A program made the translations under genes and the position numbers. The notes beneath the pieces were generated by a model. The model made no database searches and was not told where the DNA came from. It saw only the letters and a program-made list of their open reading frames with translations. From positions 20,176 through 84,175 of the forward strand of contig UQUT01000008.1 of the NCBI GenBank assembly GCA_900544285.1: a stretch of DNA of 64,000 nucleotides, written 5' to 3'. The stretch is from an uncultured Eubacterium sp. (lineage in GTDB: Bacteria > Bacillota > Clostridia > Oscillospirales > CAG-272). Shown one piece after another: positions 35,482-42,732 of this stretch. How positions within the stretch are numbered: position 1 is the stretch's first letter; each line of letters opens with the position of its first letter.

Positions 35482-36408
35482 TCAGAGAGCGTCTATAAGC
35501 GCAACAACGGCAAAAAGTCCCGTTTCTATGAGCATCGGCTTTGCCGTGAAAACGGCAAGACAGGCAGAGAGCCTGTCCCCCTTTGAAAGCGTCATCGGCG
35601 GCTCGTCGCCGTCCTCTGCGCGCGACCTTGCAATTCCCTCCGCCGCGCCGAGAAAGATGAACGCGAGTATCAGATATAACGCAATCAGTATCAGCCAGAA
35701 AAGCAATTCGCTGTCCGGATTTGACGAAAACAGCCAGACGTATTTTTCCGCAAAAAGCACAAACACATTGTATGCTGTATGCGCCAAAATTGCGGACGTT
35801 GCCGTTCCCGTCAGGAACACCGCAAAGCAAAGGAGCATCCCGTCAAAGAAGTAAATCGGAAACTGCGCAAAGTCAAAATGCACGAAGGCGAACAACAGCG
35901 ATGACGCTATTGCAGAGCAGAAAAATCCCGTTTTTGAATAGTCCGAAAAAACTATTCCTCTGAAAACAAGCTCCTCGGCAACGGCGGGCACTATCGCAAG
36001 CGCGATTATCGGCAGGATAATATCGAGCAGACTGTCCGTTTTGACGGAAAAACTGCTTCCGTAAAGCCTGTACGCCGAATAGTCATATCCGAAATAAAAA
36101 ACTCCGAATTTGAGTATGCAGCTTTGCAGCATCAGCAGCACCGATACAAGCACCGTCACCGCAAGACGCTTTCCCTTCGGAAAGGAAAAGCTCATCTTTT
36201 TCATAAAGCCTTTCCCTTTTATGTAGCAGTAAAGCGCGGCAGGCACGCCGAATATCAGCAGGTTCATCACGATTATCGCAATATAGCCGGCAATGGGGCT
36301 GACGAGCTTTCCGAGGTTAAGAAACGTCGGCGCTATCATCAGAACGGATATGGTAAGCACGAGCAGGGGCGGCCCCGAAAGTCCGCCCTTGCTTTTATTT
36401 TTTTGCAT
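35482..36408 (-). CDS. CPBP family intramembrane metalloprotease
   Basis: The 308-residue protein has about eight hydrophobic helices. The Abi/CPBP motifs are AVAEELVFRG (motif 1 glutamates), FAFVHFDFAQF (motif 2 His) and a later ILAHTAYN (motif 3). Members cut prenylated or membrane substrates or protect against bacteriocins; the substrate is unknown here. It overlaps the folate gene by 14 bases and lies in the tmk-DJ-1 operon. Confidence 0.88.
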   Translation of the reverse strand: MQKNKSKGGLSGPPLLVLTISVLMIAPTFLNLGKLVSPIAGYIAIIVMNLLIFGVPAALYCYIKGKGFMKKMSFSFPKGKRLAVTVLVSVLLMLQSCILKFGVFYFGYDYSAYRLYGSSFSVKTDSLLDIILPIIALAIVPAVAEELVFRGIVFSDYSKTGFFCSAIASSLLFAFVHFDFAQFPIYFFDGMLLCFAVFLTGTATSAILAHTAYNVFVLFAEKYVWLFSSNPDSELLFWLILIALYLILAFIFLGAAEGIARSRAEDGDEPPMTLSKGDRLSACLAVFTAKPMLIETGLFAVVALIDAL

Positions 36409-36982
36409 ATATTCCTCTTTCGGTTATAAGCACGTCGACCGCAAGGTCAAAACGACCGTGCGGAACGGAATTTGCTATAAAATCCGTGTATGCAACGCCG
36501 ACCTTTGTTCCTTTGAAGGAAGAAAGGTATCTGTCATAATATCCGCCGCCGTAGCCTATGCGGTAGCCCTTTTTGTCATAAACTATGCCGGGGATAATGC
36601 AGATGACGTTTTTCTTTTCACATTCGCTTTTATCAAAAGCAGGAGCATCATTCTTCGGCTCAAGAAGCCCGTAAGTCGACTCCTCCAGCTCGTCAAGCGA
36701 GGAAACATAATGGAAAACCATGCTTCTGTCCTCGGGATTGCAGCGCGGAAAAGCAACCTTTTTTCCCGCTTCAAAAGCGGCGGTTGCTATCGGTCTTATG
36801 TCGATTTCATCTGCCTTCGGCATATAGAGAAGGAGCGTGTCCGCATAGCGATACGTTGCGCTCGCAATTACATTCGAGCTGACCTTTGCGTCCTTTTCCG
36901 CTTTGATACCGTCCTCAATGGCACGGCGTTTTTCAATATAATATTCTCTTATTTCTGTTTTGTGTTTACGAATTTCATACAT
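36395..36982 (-). CDS. 5-formyltetrahydrofolate cyclo-ligase
   Basis: The 195-residue enzyme converts 5-formyl-THF to methenyl-THF with ATP. Typical are the basic N-terminal helix, EIDIRPI, and the loop RIGYGGGYYDRYLSS that binds the phosphate. It sits 5 bases downstream of the DJ-1 gene. Confidence 0.93.
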   Translation of the reverse strand: MYEIRKHKTEIREYYIEKRRAIEDGIKAEKDAKVSSNVIASATYRYADTLLLYMPKADEIDIRPIATAAFEAGKKVAFPRCNPEDRSMVFHYVSSLDELEESTYGLLEPKNDAPAFDKSECEKKNVICIIPGIVYDKKGYRIGYGGGYYDRYLSSFKGTKVGVAYTDFIANSVPHGRFDLAVDVLITERGIYAKK

Positions 36983-36987
36983 AATTA

Positions 36988-37536
36988 TCAGTCCGCCACT
37001 ATACTTTTTCTTATTTTTCCGGCTGTATCCATGCCGAACAGAGCCTCCGTCAGCGCAAGCGCAAATTCAACAGCCGCCCCGACTCCCGCTCCCGTGATTA
37101 TGTTTCCGTCACGGCAGACGTCGCCTCCCGTGTATATCGCGCCAGCAAGTCCGCTTTCCATTCCGGGATAGCACGTCGCGCTTTTGTTTTGAAGAAGTCC
37201 CATACCGCCGAGAATCGTCGGAGCGGCGCATATCGCCGCTATGAATTTATCCTCATTTACCGCACGGATTATAAAATTTCTGACCTTTTCCGATGCGCCG
37301 AGATATTTCGTTCCCGGCATTCCTCCCGGCAAAACGACCATATCAAAATCCGCTCCGTCGGAAAGATCTGCGTCCGTTACGTCCGTTTTTACGGTTATCC
37401 CGTGCGCGCCGGTACGCATTTCGCCGCCGACGCCGCAAACGATAACGTCGGCGCCCGCTCTGCGAAGAATGTCAACCGAGGCAAGCGCTTCAACCTCCTC
37501 CGTACCCTCCGCAAAAAACAATATCACTTTTTTCAT
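36988..37536 (-). CDS. DJ-1/PfpI family protein (YajL/ThiJ-like)
   Basis: The 182-residue protein has the DJ-1 fold motifs: FFAEGTEEVEAL with the conserved Glu, VVLPGGMPG, and the nucleophile elbow AAICAAPTILG with Cys. Family members act as deglycases, chaperones or oxidative-stress sensors; the specific role is unknown. The start at 37536 follows GGGAAG. Cytosolic. Confidence 0.9.
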   Translation of the reverse strand: MKKVILFFAEGTEEVEALASVDILRRAGADVIVCGVGGEMRTGAHGITVKTDVTDADLSDGADFDMVVLPGGMPGTKYLGASEKVRNFIIRAVNEDKFIAAICAAPTILGGMGLLQNKSATCYPGMESGLAGAIYTGGDVCRDGNIITGAGVGAAVEFALALTEALFGMDTAGKIRKSIVAD

Positions 37537-37550
37537 TTTATCACTTCCCG

Positions 37551-38228
37551 TCACTGCGCTATATCAAGCAGCATTGTTGTTTCTTCAAGAATTTTTGCCG
37601 CGATTTCGTCCTCGGAGAGTGGATCTTTGCCGTCATAACAGACAATTCTCTTCCAGCCGAGCTTGTCGCAGGCATAAAGCGCGGCTTTATAGCTTCTGTG
37701 CATATAATCGGGGTCAAGCTCGTGAATGTCCTGCTTCTGACCCGTTTCCGCGCTGCGCTTTTTGACAAGCTCAAGCGATATCTCCGGCTTCATTTCAAGA
37801 AACATGACTATGTCCGGAGAGGGTATCCCGAGCTTGTTGTATTCAAAATCGAAAAGCCATGACAGGTATTCGTCCCAGTGTTCTCTGTCTGTTTTTTCAA
37901 GCTGATGCACCGCATTTGAGGTCGTATATCTGTTTGTGATTACGACGGAGTCGGGGTCGTCATAAAATTCCTTCCATTTGCATTTGTATGACGCATACCT
38001 GTCGACAGCGAAAAACGTCGATGCCGCGTAAGCGTTTACAGCCTCCGGGTCACTTCCGAATTCTCCCCCGAGATACATTTTGACAAGTGCAGAGGATTGA
38101 CTGTCGTAATCCGGAAACGAGATAATTCTGACCTTCTTCCCCTGCGACACAAGCTCTTCATAAAGCCTCTGACTCTGCGTCGTTTTTCCCGAGCCGTCCA
38201 GCCCGTCTATAACTATCAGTCTTCCCAT
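37551..38228 (-). CDS. tmk: Thymidylate kinase
   Basis: The 225-residue enzyme phosphorylates dTMP. The P-loop is IDGLDGSGKTTQ. The DRY-type motif reads VDRYASYK, and the lid has a QKQDIHELD segment. It overlaps the ftsK stop by 13 bases. It is slightly longer than usual bacterial Tmk. Confidence 0.93.
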   Translation of the reverse strand: MGRLIVIDGLDGSGKTTQSQRLYEELVSQGKKVRIISFPDYDSQSSALVKMYLGGEFGSDPEAVNAYAASTFFAVDRYASYKCKWKEFYDDPDSVVITNRYTTSNAVHQLEKTDREHWDEYLSWLFDFEYNKLGIPSPDIVMFLEMKPEISLELVKKRSAETGQKQDIHELDPDYMHRSYKAALYACDKLGWKRIVCYDGKDPLSEDEIAAKILEETTMLLDIAQ

Positions 38229-40882
38229 GGAGCATCGTCCTCCTCGTCATTATTTGCTTTTCCGCCGTTTCTCATCTGCATTTCGTAATACTGCTCGCGC
38301 GTTATCAGCACCGACCGCGGCTTCTGACCGTCCGGCGCGCTGACTATTCCGCGACGCTCCATTACGTCAATCAGCTTTGCCGCTCTGCCGTAACCGAGAG
38401 AGAGCCGACGCTGAATGAGAGAGGTGGATATTTTCTTTTCGTCTATCGCAAGCTCGATTGCGGCGTTCAGCATATTATCCTCGGGCTCGTCGCCGCTCGG
38501 CTCGTCACCCATGCTCTGCTGGCTCTTGCCCTTCTTTCCGCAAAGCTCCGCTTCTTTGTTTATAGAGTCGACTATCTTGCTGTCATATTCTCTTTCCTCG
38601 CTGTGTTCCTTTATGAACGCAACGATTTTTTCGATTTCGCCCTCGTCGACAAACGCGCCCTGAACGCGCGTCGGCGACATTGAGCCGACGGGAGAAAACA
38701 GCATATCGCCTCTGCCTATCAGCTTTTCCGCTCCGGCTGTGTCAAGAATGGTTCTTGAGTCTATCTGCGAGGAAACCTTGCAGGCAATACGGGACGGAAT
38801 GTTTGATTTGATGGTACCCGTGATAACGTCGACAGACGGACGCTGAGTGCCGATTATAAGGTGCATGCCCGCCGCTCTCGCCTTAGCCGCGATACGGTTT
38901 ATCGACGTTTCAACGTCATCAGGAGCCGTCGTCATAAGGTCAGCAAGCTCGTCTATTACTATAACGATCTGCGGCAGCTTCTCAGCCGAGAGATCGTCTT
39001 TTGTCGCCTCGTTGTACTGGGCAAGATTTCTCTTTCCCGTCGACTCCAGAATGTCATAGCGGCGTTCCATTTCGGTAACAGCCCAGTGGAGGGCGCCGGC
39101 GGCTTTTTTCGGGTCGAACACGACAGGAACCAGCAGGTGCGGGATACCGTTATACATGCTGAATTCAACCTTTTTCGGGTCGATGAATATAAATTTGACC
39201 TCGTCCGGTCTGGCTTTATAAAGAATACTGACGATAAGCGAGTTCATGCATACGGATTTACCCATGCCCGTCGCGCCCGCGATGAGCAGGTGGGGCATTT
39301 TCGCAACGTCAAGATACACCTTCGTTCCCGCGAGGTCGACTCCGAGTCCCGCCGTGACCTTGCTCTTTGCGTTTCTGAAATCGTCGCAGTCGATGAGCGA
39401 ACGGAGGTAAACCGTCGAAACGTTCTTGTTCGGCACCTCAATACCGATTGCGCTCTTTCCGGGGATAACGCCCGAAATACGCACTGTCGACGCAAGGCTG
39501 AGGGAGATATCGTCCGAGCGGTTGATTATCGCAGAGACCTTTGTTCCCTGTTGCGGCGCTATTTCGTATCTCGTGACGGCAGGTCCGCGCGAAATTCCGA
39601 CAAGGCGCGTGTGAATATTGAAATCCTCCAGCGTCTCGATTATTTTCTGCGCGTTATGCTCCATTTCCCTCTGAGAGTCGCCGCCCGACTGCTCTTTATA
39701 AGGAAGAAGATCTATCGGCGGGAAAACGTAATCCGGCACTTCCGGTTCAGACGGCGGAAGGATTATCGGTTCCGGAGCGTGCTTCGGCTCTCTTGCCGGT
39801 CTTTGGGGTCGCGTCGGAGTAAGAGCTTCCTTCTTGACCTTTATCTCCGCCTGCGCCTCGGACTCTTCAGGGTCATAGTATTCCTCTCCCTTGCGCGAGA
39901 ACTTTTCCTTTGCCTCCTCGCTTTCGGGAACGTCGAATATGGAGTCAAGACCCAAGTCATCGTCGTCTTCCTTTTTCGGCACGGGGAGAATAGTCTCCGT
40001 GCGGACTTCTTTTTCGTTCTCCTCGGGCTTGTCATCAAGACCGTAATCATCCATATCGTCGATGGCGGGAGCGGGCTTCTTCTCCTCTACAGAGGGATCG
40101 TCGTCATAGAAAATTTCGTCGTCTATATCGCCGCGGCGACGTTTCGGATTTTCGGGCACGTCACGACGCTCGGGCATTTTTGTTTTTTCCTCTTCCTTTT
40201 TGTTTTCTGCCTGCTGTCTCTTCTTTTTCTTGCTTTCCTCTCTTTTCTCCATCCTGTGAACAGCATAAAATTTGGCTCTTTCAAAGAACATCGCAGGCGT
40301 GAGTCCGAAGAGAAATATGGAAAGTATAATGAAGAAGGTAAGCGAGAAAATAAGTACGCCTATGTCACCTATTCCTTTTGCAAGGAACAGCTCGCACTTG
40401 CCGCCGACGGCACCTCCGCCGACGAGCTTCTGCCCGTTTTCAAAAAGACTTGAAAGCGTCTCGTCCGGTGACGCAATCTTGCATATACCGAGTATCGAAT
40501 GAACGATCATCGAAAGCAGGAACACCGTCAGAACGGAAAAGCTCCATTTATAGCACACTGCGCCGCTTTCAACGTCACGCTTGTGGAATATCGCATGGTT
40601 GAGGAGCAAAAACGGAACGAGTATTGCCGAGCCGCCGAAAATACCGAACAGCCCCTCGAATATAAACTTGCCTATAACGCCGACGCTGTCATGCCAGATA
40701 AAGCATATCCCGACAAACAGCGCGAGCGCGAAGAGCGCGACCGTAATCACCTGATTTCCTATCGACGAAGGGTCTGATGGGCGTTTCTCTTTTTTCGGTT
40801 TTTTGCCGTTTACCTCTTCCTCGACCACGTCCGCGTCTTTTCTTTTATCTTTATCGTTTCTTGTATTTTTCTTTTCAGCCAA
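38216..40882 (-). CDS. ftsK: FtsK/SpoIIIE DNA translocase
   Basis: The 888-residue protein has an N-terminal block of four helices (about 45-215) and a long charged linker rich in Lys, Glu, Asp and Pro (about 220-400). The alpha domain follows, then the motor with Walker A GATGMGKSVCMN and Walker B VIVIDELADLM. A C-terminal winged-helix gamma domain (ISTSLIQRRLSLGYGRAAKLID) reads polar DNA sequences. It pumps chromosomal DNA through the closing septum. The start is TTG at 40882, eight bases after GGAGG. It leads the operon with tmk, DJ-1, the folate enzyme and the CPBP protease. Confidence 0.96.
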   Translation of the reverse strand: MAEKKNTRNDKDKRKDADVVEEEVNGKKPKKEKRPSDPSSIGNQVITVALFALALFVGICFIWHDSVGVIGKFIFEGLFGIFGGSAILVPFLLLNHAIFHKRDVESGAVCYKWSFSVLTVFLLSMIVHSILGICKIASPDETLSSLFENGQKLVGGGAVGGKCELFLAKGIGDIGVLIFSLTFFIILSIFLFGLTPAMFFERAKFYAVHRMEKREESKKKKRQQAENKKEEEKTKMPERRDVPENPKRRRGDIDDEIFYDDDPSVEEKKPAPAIDDMDDYGLDDKPEENEKEVRTETILPVPKKEDDDDLGLDSIFDVPESEEAKEKFSRKGEEYYDPEESEAQAEIKVKKEALTPTRPQRPAREPKHAPEPIILPPSEPEVPDYVFPPIDLLPYKEQSGGDSQREMEHNAQKIIETLEDFNIHTRLVGISRGPAVTRYEIAPQQGTKVSAIINRSDDISLSLASTVRISGVIPGKSAIGIEVPNKNVSTVYLRSLIDCDDFRNAKSKVTAGLGVDLAGTKVYLDVAKMPHLLIAGATGMGKSVCMNSLIVSILYKARPDEVKFIFIDPKKVEFSMYNGIPHLLVPVVFDPKKAAGALHWAVTEMERRYDILESTGKRNLAQYNEATKDDLSAEKLPQIVIVIDELADLMTTAPDDVETSINRIAAKARAAGMHLIIGTQRPSVDVITGTIKSNIPSRIACKVSSQIDSRTILDTAGAEKLIGRGDMLFSPVGSMSPTRVQGAFVDEGEIEKIVAFIKEHSEEREYDSKIVDSINKEAELCGKKGKSQQSMGDEPSGDEPEDNMLNAAIELAIDEKKISTSLIQRRLSLGYGRAAKLIDVMERRGIVSAPDGQKPRSVLITREQYYEMQMRNGGKANNDEEDDAPWED

Positions 40883-40914
40883 TTTATTTTCCTCCGTTTA
40901 ATTCGTCCCTGCTT

Positions 40915-41733
40915 TTATCCGAATATTACAGCCGCCGTTCCGACGGCAAAGCAATATATTGCAAATAAAGAAAATTTGTTTTTCCTCGCTATGAAATCGA
41001 CGAGCTTTAATGCGAAAAATCCAGTCACCGCCGCGAATATCATACCCACGGCATATATGCCGAGCTGTGACCTTTCGACGGGCGTTTTTATAATCTCCGT
41101 AACGTTCATTATGTTTGCGCCGAGTATTGCGGGTACCGACATTATAAATGAAAATCTCACAGCCTGCGTTCTTTCAAGCCCGCAGACAAGCCCGCCCGTC
41201 ACGGTCATTCCCGACCTCGAAAGCCCTGGCACGACAGCCGCAAGCTGAAACGCGCCGACAGCAAGAGCCCTTCCCGCGCCGAGGCTTTCCGCCGTCGCGC
41301 AGCCCCTCCCTGCTCTGTCCCCGATGAGAAGTACAAAGCCGTTTATAAGGAGAAGAATTCCGACAGCTCTCGGTGTCGCGGCAACGCCGGTCACCGCGTC
41401 CTTTGCAAAAAACGCAAGCCCGAGCGGCACCGTCGCAACGATTATATAAAGCGCAAATCTTTCAGTCCCCGTCAGCTCTTTTCCCCTTCCGGAAAAGATC
41501 TTTCCTATCATCGTGAAAAACGCCTTTATAAGCGCGAGCACATCTCTTGAATAGACGCATACCACCGCCGCAAGCGTTGCGAGATGAAGCATCACGTCAA
41601 ACGTCATACATGTTTCGGGATCCGAAAGACCGAACATTGCGTGCAGAAGTGCAAGGTGTCCCGAGCTCGATATGGGCAGAAATTCCGCCGCGCCCTGAAC
41701 GATTCCGCAAATGATCGCCTCGATCAAAGTCAT
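40915..41733 (-). CDS. uppP: Undecaprenyl-diphosphatase UppP (BacA)
   Basis: The 272-residue membrane enzyme recycles undecaprenyl diphosphate to the monophosphate carrier for wall synthesis. Motifs are AAEFLPISSSGHL and VPGLSRSGMTVTGGL, plus about eight helices. Loss or gain alters bacitracin tolerance in other bacteria. It has its own promoter and a leader that can fold (41734-41793). Confidence 0.95.
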   Translation of the reverse strand: MTLIEAIICGIVQGAAEFLPISSSGHLALLHAMFGLSDPETCMTFDVMLHLATLAAVVCVYSRDVLALIKAFFTMIGKIFSGRGKELTGTERFALYIIVATVPLGLAFFAKDAVTGVAATPRAVGILLLINGFVLLIGDRAGRGCATAESLGAGRALAVGAFQLAAVVPGLSRSGMTVTGGLVCGLERTQAVRFSFIMSVPAILGANIMNVTEIIKTPVERSQLGIYAVGMIFAAVTGFFALKLVDFIARKNKFSLFAIYCFAVGTAAVIFG

Positions 41734-41793
41734 AATAACCGCCTTTCGGCTATCGTTACTCCACCCGCGGAATATTCTTCCGCCAGTATAACA
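41734..41793 (-). promoter_or_regulatory. Possible structured leader of uppP
   Basis: Read on the minus strand, GUUA(UA)CU can pair with AGUAAC around an inner GCGGAA/UUCCGC stem. A third GCC-GAAA-GGC hairpin covers the AAAGG ribosome site. No known riboswitch class was recognised. Confidence 0.4.
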
Positions 41794-41798
41794 AAGTA

Positions 41799-41827
41799 AT
41801 TATAGCATAGAATAAAATTAAATTCAA
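41799..41827 (-). promoter_or_regulatory. Promoter of uppP
   Basis: On the minus strand TTGAAT, 17 bases, TATAAT. Confidence 0.75.
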
Positions 41828-41853
41828 CCGAAAATAAGGAAAATAAAAATAAA

Positions 41854-42258
41854 ATGAATGAAAAAACAGCCGACCGCGCCCCGCTGAGAAAAAAATGTCT
41901 GTTTTTCGCCCTTGCAGGCGTGCTTTCCGGCATTGTCAACGGATTACTCGGCACGGGAGGCGGGATTTTAACGGTTTTCTTCCTTTCAAAGATATATGCG
42001 CGGGAAAACGTTTACAGTACAAAAGATATCTTTGCAATAACGCTCTCCTCGTCGCTCATAATGTCGACGGCGTCTCTCTTTTTCTATCTTTCACAGGGAC
42101 TTTTCAATATTTCGGAGAGCGCACCTTATATTCTCTCCGCCGTCCCGGGAGGCGTTCTCGGCGCGTTTCTTCTTGACAGACTGAATTCAAAAACAATGAA
42201 GGTAATATTTGCCCTGCTCGTTGTATGGGCGGGCATAAGTATGGTGATAAAATTATGA
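41854..42258 (+). CDS. TSUP (TauE/SafE) half-transporter A
   Basis: The 134-residue membrane protein has about four helices and the TSUP signature GIVNGLLGTGGGILTVFFL near residue 27. Full-length TSUP permeases (about 250 residues) contain two such halves. Here the halves are separate genes that overlap by 4 bases (ATGA), implying coupled synthesis of a heterodimer. Exported or imported anion unknown (sulfite, sulfonate and similar in the family). AAGGA is 13 bases upstream, a weak site. Confidence 0.8.
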   Translation: MNEKTADRAPLRKKCLFFALAGVLSGIVNGLLGTGGGILTVFFLSKIYARENVYSTKDIFAITLSSSLIMSTASLFFYLSQGLFNISESAPYILSAVPGGVLGAFLLDRLNSKTMKVIFALLVVWAGISMVIKL

Positions 42259-42605
42259 AAATATTTGATGTTATCGTGTCTTTCCTCGCTTCGGCACTTG
42301 CCGGAACGGGCGTCGGCGGAGGAGGACTTCTTGTCATTTATCTGACGCTTGCGCGCGGGCTGGGACAGCTTGAGGCACAGGGGATAAACCTTTCGTTTTT
42401 CATTTCCGGAGCGGCTGCCGCCGTCCCGGTCCACATAAAAAAGCGGAAGATTGATTTTCCCGCCGTAATTTTCATCGGTGCGTTTGGCATTGTCGGAGCG
42501 TTTCTGGGACTTACCCTCGCCCAAAGCATAAGCCCTTCTCTTCTGCGGAAATTTTTCGGAATTTTTCTCGTTTTCTGCGGACTGAAAAGTCTCAAAAAGA
42601 TCTGA
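42255..42605 (+). CDS. TSUP (TauE/SafE) half-transporter B
   Basis: The 116-residue partner of the previous gene shows the same fold and motif (ASALAGTGVGGGGLLVIYL) and about four helices, ending FLVFCGLKSLKKI. Start ATG at 42255 overlaps the upstream stop. An earlier in-frame ATG at 42225 lies inside gene A and is less likely. Confidence 0.8.
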   Translation: MKIFDVIVSFLASALAGTGVGGGGLLVIYLTLARGLGQLEAQGINLSFFISGAAAAVPVHIKKRKIDFPAVIFIGAFGIVGAFLGLTLAQSISPSLLRKFFGIFLVFCGLKSLKKI

Positions 42606-42642
42606 ATTCAAAATTACTTTACAAAACAAATGCCGATTATTC

Positions 42643-42671
42643 TTGCAAATATATTTTTATTATGATATACT
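42643..42671 (+). promoter_or_regulatory. Promoter of the large BspA-like gene
   Basis: TTGCAA, 17 bases, TATACT, 62 bases ahead of the ATG. Confidence 0.75.
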
Positions 42672-42732
42672 ATTGTAAGATTTAACCTCTTTTTTGAAAA
42701 TCAGACGGCAATAAAAAAGAAAGGTACCGAAA

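Noticed and set aside
38861..40453. 530-codon plus-strand open frame opposite ftsK
   Set aside because: ftsK is certain from its motifs; this antisense frame is rich in Arg and Val and follows from the codon bias of ftsK. No ribosome site or family signature.
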